A DNA stretch of 64,000 bases from Citromicrobium sp. (GCA_002729695.1 PBYQ01000019.1:1-64000), one strand, 5' to 3'. Positions 43,888 through 53,401 are shown, counted from the stretch's first letter. Notes: generated by a model from the sequence alone, not told the origin. Translations and numbers: made by a program.

Positions 43888-45230
43888 CTCCCCGAAACGG
43901 GCATCAGTTGCATCGCCGACGCCGCCAGCGCTTCCGCGCCGGTGGCGATCACCTTTTCCGCATCGGGTGCCCACAAGGGGCTGTGGAGCGACGGCAGCGT
44001 CGCCTCACCCTTCTGCGCCGCTTCCCACTCGTCCATCGGCACACCGCCGACCCAGAAGATGAAGGATTCGACGTCGTCGGGCGCCGCCCGATGGAACTGG
44101 CCGAAATCTTCGCCCCCCATCACGCTGGGCACCTGCATCACGCGCTCCTCGCCAAAACGGCTCCGGAAGCCCGCAATCACGCTCTCGGTCAATTCCGGAT
44201 CGTTGTAGGTCGAGGGCGTGTACGGCTCTTCCACCGTCACCACGGGCATCAGGTCGTCGGGCAGGCCCGCAGCGATCGCCTCACCGCGCGCGATGCGGGC
44301 GATCCCGTCGAGCAGCAGCTTGCGCGATTCGTCGGTATAGCTGCGCACGGTCAGCTGCAGCTTCGCCTCATCCGAGATGATGTTGTGCTTCGAACCTGCG
44401 CGGAAACTGCCGACCGTCACCACACCGGGTTCGAGCGGCGAAAGCTCGCGACTGACCAACGTCTGCAATTTCATCACGATCGCACTGGCGAGCACGATCG
44501 GGTCCCTGGTCGTCTGCGGATAGGCCCCGTGCCCGCCGATGCCTTTCACCGTGATATCCACGCTATCCACGTTCGCCAGCGCATAGCCGGGCGCGTAGCC
44601 GATCATCCCGGCGGGAAACTGCGCCGCATCGTGGAAGGCTATCGCGTAGTCCGGCTTGGGAAACCTCTCGTAAAGTCCGTCTTCCAGCATCGCGAGCGCG
44701 CCCAGCCCCAGTTCTTCTGCCGGTTGCAGGATCATCACCAGCGTGCCGCTCCATTGGTCCTTGTGATCGACCAGCTGCTGCGCCGCGCCGATCCACGCGG
44801 CCATGTGCGTATCGTGCCCGCAGGCGTGCATCACGCCGGTTTCGACACCGCTCGCCGGCGTCGCGGTTACGGTGGAGGCAAACGGCAGCCCGGTCTGTTC
44901 GACCACCGGCAGCGCGTCCATATCGGCGCGGATCAGCACGGTCGGGCCTTCGCCGTTCTTCATCACGGCGACCACGCCCGTCTTGCCGACGCCCTGAGTG
45001 ACGTCGAAACCCATCGCCCGGGCACGCGCGGCCAGCTTGGCCGAGGTTTCCGTTTCTTCGAAACTCAGTTCGGGATGCTCGTGCAGATCGCGGTAGAGCG
45101 CCATCAGTTCGGGCATGTCCTGGGCCAGGCCTTCGCGCAGCGTGTCGGACTGAGCGAATGCCGAGGTGGAGCACAACATTGCCCCTGCCGCCGCTGCGAT
45201 GGCACCCGCCATCCGAACCTGTCCGATCAT
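43884..45230 (-). CDS. Exported M20 family amidohydrolase (hippurate hydrolase-like)
   Basis: This 448-residue metallo-amidohydrolase has a signal peptide (MIGQVRMAGAIAAAAGAML.. with cleavage probably after AFAQ, near residue 27), then the catalytic DLHEHPELSFEE, ADMDALPV, HACGHDTHMAA, LQPAEE and GGEDFGQF motifs of the N-acyl amino acid hydrolase group. It probably cleaves N-acyl or indole-amide amino acids in the periplasm. The ATG at 45230 is chosen because it gives a proper signal peptide; upstream in-frame starts run into a dispersed repeat. Confidence 0.92.
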   Translation of the reverse strand: MIGQVRMAGAIAAAAGAMLCSTSAFAQSDTLREGLAQDMPELMALYRDLHEHPELSFEETETSAKLAARARAMGFDVTQGVGKTGVVAVMKNGEGPTVLIRADMDALPVVEQTGLPFASTVTATPASGVETGVMHACGHDTHMAAWIGAAQQLVDHKDQWSGTLVMILQPAEELGLGALAMLEDGLYERFPKPDYAIAFHDAAQFPAGMIGYAPGYALANVDSVDITVKGIGGHGAYPQTTRDPIVLASAIVMKLQTLVSRELSPLEPGVVTVGSFRAGSKHNIISDEAKLQLTVRSYTDESRKLLLDGIARIARGEAIAAGLPDDLMPVVTVEEPYTPSTYNDPELTESVIAGFRSRFGEERVMQVPSVMGGEDFGQFHRAAPDDVESFIFWVGGVPMDEWEAAQKGEATLPSLHSPLWAPDAEKVIATGAEALAASAMQLMPVSGS

Positions 45231-45258
45231 TCCCGATTCTCCCCTTGCCCCGGTTCGC

Positions 45259-45281
45259 CTGACACACCTGACACAGTGTCC
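45259..45281. repeat. Dispersed 23-base motif, copy 2
   Basis: This is identical over 23 bases to 18073-18095. It holds the GACACAGTGTC palindrome and lies 29 bases upstream of the M20 amidohydrolase ATG. Confidence 0.7.
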
Positions 45282-45396
45282 AAGCAACGAAATCCACTCG
45301 ATCGATCGCGGCCCGTCAATCGCTTTGTTCGATAAGTTCCGGGCCGCGCGAAAGCTCATGTCCTACCCATCGCAAATTTGGCGCGGGTAGGAAATG

Positions 45397-47202
45397 CTAC
45401 AGCCGGTACGTCAGCACCAGCAGGACGGAGAGCGTGGTGACCATCAGCAGCACCAGCGGCACGCCGGTGCGGATATAGTCGGAAAATTCGTAGCCGCCCT
45501 CGCCCATGATCAGCATGTTGGTCTGATAGGCGATTGGCGTCGCGTAACACAGGTTGCAGCCGAACAGCACCGCGAGCACCAGCGGTTCCGGTGGCAGGCC
45601 CAGCTGTGTGGCGATGCTGAAGGCAATCGGGGTGCCCACGGTCGCGGCGGTCGCGTTCGACGCGAAGTTGGTCAGTACGGTCACGAACAGCATCACCGCC
45701 GCCAGCACGAAGGCTGGTGCCAGCGAACTCATTCCGCCGGCCAGCACCATCCCCAGCCATGCCGCCGCACCGCTCGCATCGATGATCTGGCCAACCGCAA
45801 TGCTCGCCGCGACCAGCACGATGACCTTGGCCGAAAGCGCACGCCCCACCCGGTCGAACTTCACGCACCCGGTGACGAACATCAGGATCGCCCCCGCAAG
45901 CGCGGAGATCGCGATGGGGAACAGGCCGACAGAGGCGGTGACGATGGCCCCGCCCATGATGACCGCTGCCAAGACTGCCTTGGAGCGTCGGGGAAGCTCG
46001 CGCATCCCTTCGAGCATCAGCAGGCTGTCTCCGCGCGCGAATTCCTCCAGCTCGGCACGCAGGCCCGTCACCATCAGCACGTCGCCTTCGGCAAAGCGCA
46101 GATCGGTATCGGAATAGTCGGTCTGTTCCTTCTGCCCGCCGGTCCACCGATCGGGCCGATGCACGCCGAGCACGGCGACACCGTACAGGTCCGCGATACC
46201 CGAGCTTGGCAGAGTACGGCCGATCAGGCGGGAATCGGCCGTTACCGCCATTTCCACCACGATCACGTCGTCGCCGCGCGCATCGGCTTGCCGCTTGATC
46301 TTGGAGAGCACCCAATCGGGCGCGACCTCGCCGCGCAGCAGGCGCATCGCGCTTTCGATCCCTTCCTGCGTGCCGGAGATCAGCAGGCGCTGCTGCGGCT
46401 GCAGCTTGCCCACCGGCGGATTGTGCACGCGCACATCCTTGCCCAGGCGCGGCAGGACGTCTGCCAGCAGTTCACCGGTCAGCGGACCGTCCTCGCTCAC
46501 CCGCAGCCGTGCCTGGAAACGGCGGCTCTCGCGCGTGTCCTCGATCCGGTTGTCCTTCAGGAGGCGCGGCATCACCAGCCACAGGTAGGGAAGCGCGATG
46601 GCGGCGGCGAACAATACGATCGGGGTGAAGTGAAACACGCTCATCTCGGGCAGACCGAGGTCCATCGCGATCGACACGACCAGGATGTTGGTCGAGGTGC
46701 CGATGGTGGTCGCCATCCCGCCGATCAGCACCGCCGCGTTAAGCGGGATCAGCGTCTTGGAGGCAGGCAGCGCACCGCGCGCGGCGAGGCTGACGAAGAT
46801 CGGCAGCAGCAGCACCAGCACCGGCGTATCGTTGACCGCCATCGACAATAGCATCGCAGCCACCAGAGAAACCAGCAGGCCAATCTGGAGGTTCCACTTG
46901 AACAGCCGTTCGAGGATCTGCGCGGCAGGCTCCAGCGCGCCGGTCACCACCAGGCCGCGCCCCATGATCATCAGCGCGCAGATGGTGATGAGCGCGTAAT
47001 GCCCGAAACCCGAGAATGCGAGCGAGAGGCCGTCCGTTGGCTTGGTATCGGGGAGCGGGAAGAAATAGAGGAACACCGCGATCACCGCGATGGTCAGCAG
47101 CGAAACGATCTCTGTCGACAGCCTGCTGCGTGCGAAGCCGAAGAACATGGCGACCGTCACGACCATTGCGGCGATCGCGTGAAAGGAAGGGGGTTCGATC
47201 AT
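45397..47202 (-). CDS. SLC13-family permease with TrkA-C (RCK) domains
   Basis: The 601-residue inner-membrane protein has a split transporter: about five helices, then a hydrophilic insert (about residues 215-395) with two TrkA-C-like ligand-binding units, then six or more helices. MAVNDTPVLVLLLPIFVSLA and GTSTNILVVSIAMDLG, and later TNFASNATAATVGTPIAFSIA are the re-entrant loops of the divalent anion:sodium symporter family. The substrate may be sulfate or a dicarboxylate. It begins at ATG 47202 and lies 24 bases or so before the M20 stop region in the same orientation. Confidence 0.9.
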   Translation of the reverse strand: MIEPPSFHAIAAMVVTVAMFFGFARSRLSTEIVSLLTIAVIAVFLYFFPLPDTKPTDGLSLAFSGFGHYALITICALMIMGRGLVVTGALEPAAQILERLFKWNLQIGLLVSLVAAMLLSMAVNDTPVLVLLLPIFVSLAARGALPASKTLIPLNAAVLIGGMATTIGTSTNILVVSIAMDLGLPEMSVFHFTPIVLFAAAIALPYLWLVMPRLLKDNRIEDTRESRRFQARLRVSEDGPLTGELLADVLPRLGKDVRVHNPPVGKLQPQQRLLISGTQEGIESAMRLLRGEVAPDWVLSKIKRQADARGDDVIVVEMAVTADSRLIGRTLPSSGIADLYGVAVLGVHRPDRWTGGQKEQTDYSDTDLRFAEGDVLMVTGLRAELEEFARGDSLLMLEGMRELPRRSKAVLAAVIMGGAIVTASVGLFPIAISALAGAILMFVTGCVKFDRVGRALSAKVIVLVAASIAVGQIIDASGAAAWLGMVLAGGMSSLAPAFVLAAVMLFVTVLTNFASNATAATVGTPIAFSIATQLGLPPEPLVLAVLFGCNLCYATPIAYQTNMLIMGEGGYEFSDYIRTGVPLVLLMVTTLSVLLVLTYRL

Positions 47203-47294
47203 CGCTTCATCCAGCGATAGCGCTTCGCAGGGGCGCTAGGCAATCGTACGCGTGCGCTAAGCCATGCAAAAATGCGTCGAAAGCGCGGTGTGCG

Positions 47295-47379
47295 TGGTGC
47301 CCCTGGCCCGACTCGAACGGGCACTCCTTTCGGAACTCGATTTTGAGTCGAGCGCGTCTACCAATTCCACCACAGGGGC
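47295..47379 (-). tRNA. tRNA-Leu (CAA anticodon)
   Basis: On the minus strand GCCCCTG pairs with CAGGGGC before the discriminator A and an encoded CCA. The anticodon stem CTCGA/TCGAG holds the loop CTCAAAA with anticodon CAA, and a long variable arm marks a class II leucine tRNA. The remaining 156 bases up to the phosphatase gene contain an ACCGGT repeat pair and nothing else I can support. Confidence 0.97.
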
Positions 47380-47535
47380 TTCCCGTGCGAAGGTTCGGTC
47401 GCTTAGCCGAGCATGCGGATTGCTTCAACGGCAAAGCCCGATAGCACACAATTTACCGGTCGAACCGGTCCAACCAGCCTCGTGACCTGTGCAATGGGTC
47501 GGCCCGGTGCCCCAGGCCGCATCGCAATCGGATGA

Positions 47536-48363
47536 CTAGCCCGCGTTGCGCAGCGAAGCGGCAACGACCTTGTGCATTTTTGAATGCAGGCCGTCATTGC
47601 CCGCCAGAACCTGCTCCGTGTGGATCGGCTGACTGCGGCCGCGGTAATCGGTCACGAACCCGCCCGCTTCGCGCACCAGCAGGCACCCTGCCGCCGTGTC
47701 CCACGGCTGGAGGTCGCTTTCCCAGAAGCCGTCGAAGCGGCCCGCGGCAACCCATGCGAGGTCGAGCGAGGCGGCACCGAAACGGCGAATCCCGGCGACT
47801 TCGGGCCCGAGGGCGCCGAAAATCCGGCTCCATTCGGAGAAGTTTCCGTGGCCCTGGAAGGGAATGCCGGTCGCGATCAGTGCGTCGGACATGCGGTTGC
47901 GCGACGACACGCGCAGGCGCCCGTCGTGCAGCCATGCGCCCCGGGTCTTCTCGGCCCAGAAGGTTTCGTCGGTGATCGGCTGATAGACGACCGCGGCGGT
48001 CACATCGCCCCAGCCCGAACCATCCAGCTTGCGTTCCTGCACCGCGATCGACACCGCGAAATGCGGGATACCGTGGAGGAAGTTGCTCGTCCCGTCGAGC
48101 GGGTCGATCACCCAGCGCGGCTGGCCGTCCTCACCCGCGATCTCGCCCGCTTCCTCCAGCAGGAAACCCCAACCGGGGCGCGCCTGCAAAAGATCGTCGT
48201 AGAGCGAACGTTCGGCGCGCATATCCGCCTTGCTGACGAAATCCGCAGGGCCCTTGCGGCTGACCTGCAAGTGCTCGATTTCGCCGAAATCGCGGCGGAG
48301 CCTGCTGCCTGCACGGCGCGCGGCGCGCTCCATGACGCGGATGAGGCCGGAAAGTGCTGCCAT
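47536..48363 (-). CDS. Inositol monophosphatase family protein (SuhB-like)
   Basis: The 275-residue magnesium-dependent phosphatase has the three family motifs: LLEEAGE, IDPLDGTSNFLHGIPHFAVSIA (metal and phosphate site) and QPWDTAAGCLLVREAGG. It may act on inositol phosphate or a related sugar phosphate, or on histidinol phosphate as in some alphaproteobacterial homologues. It starts six bases after the efp stop, so efp and this gene form an operon. Confidence 0.92.
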   Translation of the reverse strand: MAALSGLIRVMERAARRAGSRLRRDFGEIEHLQVSRKGPADFVSKADMRAERSLYDDLLQARPGWGFLLEEAGEIAGEDGQPRWVIDPLDGTSNFLHGIPHFAVSIAVQERKLDGSGWGDVTAAVVYQPITDETFWAEKTRGAWLHDGRLRVSSRNRMSDALIATGIPFQGHGNFSEWSRIFGALGPEVAGIRRFGAASLDLAWVAAGRFDGFWESDLQPWDTAAGCLLVREAGGFVTDYRGRSQPIHTEQVLAGNDGLHSKMHKVVAASLRNAG

Positions 48364-48369
48364 TGGTCG

Positions 48370-48933
48370 TCAGCCAGCCTTGCCGACGTAGGACTGTTCG
48401 TACACGTCGACGATGATCCGCGTGCCGCTTTCGATGTGCGGCGGCACCATGATGCGCACGCCGTTGTCGAGGATCGCGGGCTTGTAGCTGGAGGAAGCGG
48501 TCTGCCCCTTCACCACCGCGTCCGCTTCGACGATCTGCGCTTCGATCTGCTCTGGCAGCGCGACCGAGATCGGCTTTTCTTCCCACAGTTCCAGCGTCAC
48601 GGTCATGCCGTCCTGCAGGAACGGGCGGGCGTCGCCCAGCAGGTCGCTCGGCAGGTTGATCTGTTCGTAGGTGTCGGTGTCCATGAACACCAGCATCTCG
48701 CCATCCTCGTACAGGAACTGGTAGTCCTTGGTGTCAAGGCGGACCTTTTCGACCGTGTCGGCGCTGCGGAAGCGCACGTTGGTCTTGCGGCCATCCTGCA
48801 GGTTCTTCATCTCGACCTGCATGTACGCACCGCCCTTGCCCGGCTGGGTGTGCTGGATCTTGGCAACCTTCCAGATGCCGCCCTCGTACTCGATAATATT
48901 GCCGGGGCGGATATCGACGCCACTGATCTTCAT
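48370..48933 (-). CDS. efp: Translation elongation factor P
   Basis: EF-P rescues ribosomes stalled at polyproline. The 187-residue product has the normal length and all three beta domains. The functional lysine is Lys33 in the loop TQPGKGGAY, equivalent to E. coli Lys34, which EpmA modifies in lysylating species. The ATG at 48933 is chosen over a long upstream frame because it matches the EF-P N-terminus MKISGVDIR. The phosphatase gene follows after six bases. It is divergent from a small exported protein gene. Confidence 0.97.
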   Translation of the reverse strand: MKISGVDIRPGNIIEYEGGIWKVAKIQHTQPGKGGAYMQVEMKNLQDGRKTNVRFRSADTVEKVRLDTKDYQFLYEDGEMLVFMDTDTYEQINLPSDLLGDARPFLQDGMTVTLELWEEKPISVALPEQIEAQIVEADAVVKGQTASSSYKPAILDNGVRIMVPPHIESGTRIIVDVYEQSYVGKAG

Positions 48934-49060
48934 GGGTTTTACCTTGGGTGCTTGCAAAAGAGGTCTGCCGGGCGAGACGATGGGACGCCCAAGCAGCAAG
49001 GCGCGCGCCTTAGCGGAGCGCTCATGGTCAGGCAAGGTAAGGCATCCTATATTGCGCCCC

Positions 49061-49453
49061 ATGGACAGGAAATTCCCGCTTCTCGGACCGCTCGTTGCCG
49101 GTGCCGCGCTCTTCACGAGTGTCGCAGCCGTTGCCTCCCCGACACCGCTGCCGCAGGCAGGCAGGCTCGATACGCTGCCGATCGGCACCTATCAGTGCAC
49201 GCTGCCGGGCGATGCGAGCGGGCCGGCGTGGCACCGCGTCCCCGACGCCGACTTTACGATTCTCAACGCTTCGAGCTACGAGGCGAAGGGCAGCAGCGGC
49301 GTATACCTGCTGCGCGGCGACCTGGTCACCTTCACGCGCGGCCCGCTGAAAGGTACGACACTCGAACGCACGGGGCGCATCATGCTGCGTGAACGGGCGG
49401 ACGACGGCACCCTGGGCGAAATGCGCTGCGTCCGGGCCGGTCAGGCCGACTGA
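49061..49453 (+). CDS. Small exported protein, unknown
   Basis: This 130-residue protein has a signal peptide ([20 protein letters not shown]..., cleavage probably near residue 26) followed by a beta-rich domain with YQCTLPGDA and the paired cysteines 46 and 123 or so. No known domain is evident. It sits between efp (divergent) and the M23 peptidase gene (convergent, 12 bases apart). A periplasmic structural or binding role is possible but unsupported. Confidence 0.65.
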   Translation: MDRKFPLLGPLVAGAALFTSVAAVASPTPLPQAGRLDTLPIGTYQCTLPGDASGPAWHRVPDADFTILNASSYEAKGSSGVYLLRGDLVTFTRGPLKGTTLERTGRIMLRERADDGTLGEMRCVRAGQAD

Positions 49454-49465
49454 TCCGGCCTGCGG

Positions 49466-50212
49466 TCAGTCCTTCCCTGCGGAAAGGTAGGGATAGGGAT
49501 TGATCGCGTTGGTCGGTTCCCACCATTCGGCGTCTTCGGTGGTGCGCATGATCGCGAAGTGGAGATGCGGTGCATCGGGCGCGGCGTTGCCCGTCGTCCC
49601 GACGGTGCCCAAACGCTGACCGCGCCGTATCTTCTGCCCTTCGTTCAATCCCGGCGCATACTTGTCGAGGTGGGCGTAGTAGAAGATCGTCTGCTTGTCG
49701 GCGGACCGCACGTAGAGCGAGTTGCCGCCCTTTTCCGACCGATAGATTCGTTCGATCGTTCCCGGCGCCGCGGCGACCACCGTGGTGCCGCGCGGAGCCA
49801 TGATGTCGATCGCCTCGTGCATGCGGGCACCGCCGTCACGTTCGGCAAGGAAGCTGTCGGACAGTTCGCCCGGTTTCACATTCAGCACGGGAATGACCAG
49901 CTGCGAGAGGTCGCGCGCGCCCGGCCTCGTCGCGTTCGCGCCATCGTGCGTCACGACATTTCGCTCTTTTGCGGCGATAGCGGCGCTCTGCTCGCCTCCG
50001 GCGACCGTTTCCTGACTGACGGGCTCGGGCGACTTCACGGCCTGCGCCGGACTGGTTTTCTCGATCTGGCTGTCCGAACCGGACAGGTCGAGCAGGCTTC
50101 CCCCCGCCACGATCCACACCATCGAGGTAATCGTTGCGGTGACGATGATGGTGAGGACGCGGTCCAGCACGCTCATCGACTTCGCCTTAACCGACTTCAG
50201 TCTCTCGAACAT
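49466..50212 (-). CDS. Membrane-anchored M23 family (LytM-type) metallopeptidase
   Basis: The 248-residue protein has one hydrophobic segment (about residues 16-38) and a periplasmic C-terminal LytM domain with the zinc motif MHEAIDIMAPRGT and the later HLHFAIMR; YYAHLDKY lies between. It should cut or bind peptidoglycan cross-links. The ATG at 50212 (MFERLKSVKAK) is preferred because it starts just before the anchor. It overlaps the end of thiE by 26 bases, so the two are co-transcribed. Confidence 0.9.
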   Translation of the reverse strand: MFERLKSVKAKSMSVLDRVLTIIVTATITSMVWIVAGGSLLDLSGSDSQIEKTSPAQAVKSPEPVSQETVAGGEQSAAIAAKERNVVTHDGANATRPGARDLSQLVIPVLNVKPGELSDSFLAERDGGARMHEAIDIMAPRGTTVVAAAPGTIERIYRSEKGGNSLYVRSADKQTIFYYAHLDKYAPGLNEGQKIRRGQRLGTVGTTGNAAPDAPHLHFAIMRTTEDAEWWEPTNAINPYPYLSAGKD

Positions 50213-50882
50213 GGTCCGTGTCCTCCAACCTCTTGACGAAAGCCTTAACGGCTTGCGCCTCGTCACCGTTCCACACGGCTCCGCTTGCGGCGAGGAAATC
50301 GGCCCCTGCGGCAATCAGCGGTTCGCAGTTTTCCGGCGTAATCCCGCCGATGGCAACGCTGGGCAGTTCGAATATCTGCGACCACCATTCGAGGATCTCG
50401 GGTGTCGGCCGCTCCGCATCCCCCTTGTCCTTCGTGGTGCTGGGGTAGAAAGCACCGAACGCGACGTAATCGGCGCCCGCGTCGCCCGCTTCCATCGCAA
50501 GGTGGCGTGAAGCGTGGCAGGTGACGCCGATCTGCGCCTGCATGCCCAGCGCGTCGCGCGCCTCCTGCACGGTTCCGTCCTCCTGCCCCAGATGGACGCC
50601 GTCCGCCTTCAGCCGCTTTGCGAGCGCGATATCGTCGTTGACGATGAAGGCGACATCGCGCGCGGCGCAGATTTCCTGCAGCGGCGCAGCGAGCGCGGCA
50701 GCCTCGTGCTGGCCTACCAAGCCTTCGAATCCCTTCACCCGGAACTGGAAGGCGGTCACGTGCCCTGCACCCGCATCGATCGCGCGAGCGAGCCGGTCGG
50801 GAAAATCGCCACCCACGTCGAGCGGGGAGATCAGGTAAAGCTGGGTCGGAATTTTCGCGGCTGCGCCATTTGCATCGTTCAT
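50187..50882 (-). CDS. thiE: Thiamine phosphate synthase ThiE family protein
   Basis: This 231-residue TIM-barrel protein has the phosphate-binding and metal motifs of ThiE: FRVKG (arginine and lysine for pyrophosphate), FIVNDDIALA, GVHLGQEDG, YVAFGAFYPSTTK and AIGGITPENC. It would join the pyrimidine and thiazole parts of thiamine. Some residues differ from E. coli ThiE, such as CHASRH in place of the usual GVSTH region, so a thiamine-salvage or TenI-like role is an alternative. No TPP riboswitch is visible upstream. Confidence 0.85.
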   Translation of the reverse strand: MNDANGAAAKIPTQLYLISPLDVGGDFPDRLARAIDAGAGHVTAFQFRVKGFEGLVGQHEAAALAAPLQEICAARDVAFIVNDDIALAKRLKADGVHLGQEDGTVQEARDALGMQAQIGVTCHASRHLAMEAGDAGADYVAFGAFYPSTTKDKGDAERPTPEILEWWSQIFELPSVAIGGITPENCEPLIAAGADFLAASGAVWNGDEAQAVKAFVKRLEDTDHVRETEVG

Positions 50883-50961
50883 GACTGGCGCACGTAGCCG
50901 GGTAAGTGCGGTTCGTCGATATTCAGCGAACCGCAAGCGAATCGGGCGCTATGTGCAGGGC

Positions 50962-51366
50962 ATGAGACACGCCCCCCTGCTCGCGCTTGCCGCGATCCTT
51001 CCGCTCTCCGCCTGCGCGGTAGTTCCCAACGCAGGGCCGATCGTCGACTCGCCCCATGAGATTGCGCAACAGGGCAGCCTTGTCCCGCTGCTGCAGCCGG
51101 TTCAGGTCGGCAGCGTGGTCGCGACGCCGATGCGCGTCACGGAGGACAGCCGCTGCCCGATGAACGCGCGCTGCGTGTGGGCGGGCCGCGCCGTGGTCGA
51201 AACGCGGATCGACGGGCCCGGCTGGCGGCAGACGCAGCCGCTCACACTGGGCGAACCGCACACGGTGCGCGGCGTGACGATCACCCTGGTGTCGGTGCAG
51301 CCCGAAAAGCAGACCGACACCCAGATTACTTCAGCCGATTATCGCTTCGCCTTCGAAGGCGGGTAG
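50962..51366 (+). CDS. Putative lipoprotein
   Basis: The 134-residue protein has a lipoprotein signal with lipobox LSAC at residues 15-18, so Cys18 would be lipidated and the protein anchored in the outer or inner membrane. A conserved-looking SRCPMNARCVWAG stretch holds a cysteine pair. The rest is a beta-rich domain (TITLVSVQPE). No function is known. The ATG at 50962 starts the signal peptide correctly. It converges on fba. Confidence 0.75.
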   Translation: MRHAPLLALAAILPLSACAVVPNAGPIVDSPHEIAQQGSLVPLLQPVQVGSVVATPMRVTEDSRCPMNARCVWAGRAVVETRIDGPGWRQTQPLTLGEPHTVRGVTITLVSVQPEKQTDTQITSADYRFAFEGG

Positions 51367-51369
51367 CCC

Positions 51370-52263
51370 TCAGCCAGCGGTGCTGGCGGCGTAGATTTCG
51401 TCGATCGCGGCCTCCAGCGCATCGTTGAACTTCGCATCGTCCATCTGGGCGCGCAGTTCTTCGAGCAGCGCGCGGCTGAAGCTGGCGATCATGCCGGTGT
51501 TCTTGGCCAGCTCCCGACAGGCTTCCTCTCGGCCATAGCCACCCGACAGCGCCACGACGCGCAGCACCTTGGGGTGGTGGACCAGCGGGAGATACAGGTT
51601 CGGCTCGCTCGGGATCGTCAGCTTGAGCATGACCTGCTGCCCTTCGGGCACGCGCTCCAGCTCTTCCTGGAACGCCGCGAGCAGGTGCGCTTCGGCCGTC
51701 CCGCGATTATCCGCCTTCAGGCTGACTTCGGGCTCGAGAATGGGGACGAGACCGTGGCTGAGGATTTCGAGGCCGATATCCATCTGCTGGCGCACCGCGT
51801 CGGCGATTCCCTGGCGGTTCGCCTCGTGGACGACCGAGCGCATCTTGGTGCCGAACACGCCCAGCTTTTTGGCCCGTGCACACTGGTCGGCCAGTTGCGG
51901 CATGTCTTTCATCAGCTGCACGCCGTTTTCGGTATCGTGCATGCCCTTGTCGACCTTCAGGAAGGGCACGATGCCCTTGCCTGCCAGCCGTTCGGGGATC
52001 GGCATGCCTTCGGGATTGCAGCCTTCCATGGTCTTTTCGAACAGGATCGCGCCGACGACCTTGTCACCGGTGAAGACGGGGCTTTCGACGATCCGGCAGC
52101 GCATTTCGTGGATCTTGGCGAACATTTCGTCTTCGCCCGAATATTCGCTTTCGGCGACGCCGTACCCGGCCAGCGCCTTGGGCGTCGAGCCACCCGACTG
52201 GTCGAGCGCGGCGATGAAGCCTTTGCCGTCCGCGATCTTCGCCTTCATCTCTTCGAAATTCAT
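51370..52263 (-). CDS. fba: Class I fructose-bisphosphate aldolase
   Basis: The 297-residue enzyme splits fructose 1,6-bisphosphate without metal, using a Schiff-base lysine. GFIAALDQSGGSTPKAL near the N-terminus, the VGAILFEKTM segment and the KLTIPSEPNLY segment (Schiff-base lysine region) and VVALSGGYGREEAC fit the class I type common in sphingomonads. The ATG at 52263 follows GAAGGGAAG. It is downstream of pgk on the same strand, separated by two small genes. Confidence 0.93.
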   Translation of the reverse strand: MNFEEMKAKIADGKGFIAALDQSGGSTPKALAGYGVAESEYSGEDEMFAKIHEMRCRIVESPVFTGDKVVGAILFEKTMEGCNPEGMPIPERLAGKGIVPFLKVDKGMHDTENGVQLMKDMPQLADQCARAKKLGVFGTKMRSVVHEANRQGIADAVRQQMDIGLEILSHGLVPILEPEVSLKADNRGTAEAHLLAAFQEELERVPEGQQVMLKLTIPSEPNLYLPLVHHPKVLRVVALSGGYGREEACRELAKNTGMIASFSRALLEELRAQMDDAKFNDALEAAIDEIYAASTAG

Positions 52264-52468
52264 GCCGTAACGCTTCCCTTCGGGCCGGTTTGCCAATGTG
52301 TAATACATACGAATGCAGATGCGCCGCTCCTAGGCAGGCACCGCGTGCAACGCAACATCGCCGATGCAACCTTTTCCCGGCATGATTCATCGGCCAACGG
52401 AGACACGCCGAGGCCCGCTGGCAGCATCCAGCCCGCGCCCGAACAGCGCAAAGCCGCAGGGCCCTTGG

Positions 52469-52897
52469 TCAGCGGCAGGTGACGTAGCCGGTGCCGACCG
52501 TCTTCGCCTGCTTGCCCTGGCTGATGACGATCTTGTCTGCGCGGGCTTTCATGCCCGACATGACCCAGCCCCTCAGCGTATCGTCGCCGCACAGCGCGCG
52601 CTCCAGCTGGCCCTCTGCATCGATCCAGCTGGTGTCGACGTCGACCGTGTCAGGGCGGACATAGAAGGTATAGACTTCCACCCCGTTCTGCGAACCGGTG
52701 AAGGTCAGCTCCCACCCCTTGGGGACGGACATTTCCTCGTTATAAAATGCCGCAATCATCGGGCCGGCGCCGTTCCATTCCTGCGCCTGCGCGACCGTTG
52801 TAACCACTGCCGATGCCAGCACAAATGCACCTGCCACGGTGCCCCAAACCCGCTTGCGCATGAACCGAAATCCCCCACGTGAACCGAAACCAGCCAT
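52469..52897 (-). CDS. Exported protein of unknown function
   Basis: This 142-residue protein has an arginine-led signal peptide (core VWGTVAGAFVLASAVVTT, ending VAQAQ) and a mature domain with GWELTFTGSQNGVEVYTFYVRP and two cysteines. I do not recognise it. Two in-frame ATGs, at 52897 and 52861, each have a GGGGGA ribosome site at similar spacing; the second gives a more ordinary signal peptide. It lies between the thioesterase and fba genes. Confidence 0.65.
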   Translation of the reverse strand: MAGFGSRGGFRFMRKRVWGTVAGAFVLASAVVTTVAQAQEWNGAGPMIAAFYNEEMSVPKGWELTFTGSQNGVEVYTFYVRPDTVDVDTSWIDAEGQLERALCGDDTLRGWVMSGMKARADKIVISQGKQAKTVGTGYVTCR

Positions 52898-52932
52898 GGA
52901 ATTATTCCCCCACCTGCTATCGGTCAATCGGA

Positions 52933-53397
52933 TCAATCGCGCGTTCCGCGCACCTTGCGGATGATCGCGTCGAAGCGGAGCACGGGGTTGCCGTCGGCCC
53001 TGACCTGTCCGGCAACGAAGATCGTCTTGCCGCCTGCACGCACGACCTCTCCGGTGGCCTCGATCAGCTGACCTACGCGCGCCGGATCGAGGAAGTCGCC
53101 GCTGAGGCTCAGCGTCACACCATGGCTATCGCCCATCGCGTCCCGCGCGATGGTGAAGATGGCCGAATCGGCGAAGGTCATCAGGCACCCGCCATGCATG
53201 AAGCCCGCGCCGTTCATGTGGCGCGGTTCGGCGCGGAACGCGGTGAGCATCGTGCCGTCGGCCTGCCGCTTTTCGTAGAACGGCCCCGCGCGCTGTTCGA
53301 AGGCGTCGCTCTGCCACACCTGCCAGCCCGCGAATTCGCCCTCGGTCACATCGACCAGGCCGTTGCCGCCCTCGCCCACGCCTTCGTTCTCGCTCAT
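52933..53397 (-). CDS. PaaI-type hotdog thioesterase
   Basis: The 154-residue protein has the hotdog fold with MNGAGFMHGGCLMTFADSAIFTIA, the HGG motif and acid typical of PaaI/YbgC-like acyl-CoA thioesterases, followed by GVTLSLSGDFLDPARVGQLIEATGEVV. The substrate is unknown. Its ATG lies four bases after the pgk stop, so it is co-transcribed with the glycolytic genes. Confidence 0.88.
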   Translation of the reverse strand: MSENEGVGEGGNGLVDVTEGEFAGWQVWQSDAFEQRAGPFYEKRQADGTMLTAFRAEPRHMNGAGFMHGGCLMTFADSAIFTIARDAMGDSHGVTLSLSGDFLDPARVGQLIEATGEVVRAGGKTIFVAGQVRADGNPVLRFDAIIRKVRGTRD

Positions 53398-53401
53398 CGA
53401 A

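Noticed and set aside
41233-43974. 913-codon minus-strand frame opposite aceA
   Set aside because: The isocitrate lyase frame on the plus strand is unambiguous; this one is only kept open by GC-rich codons.
50883-50961. TPP riboswitch upstream of thiE
   Set aside because: The gap is only 79 bases and lacks the conserved CUGAGA and ACCUG elements.
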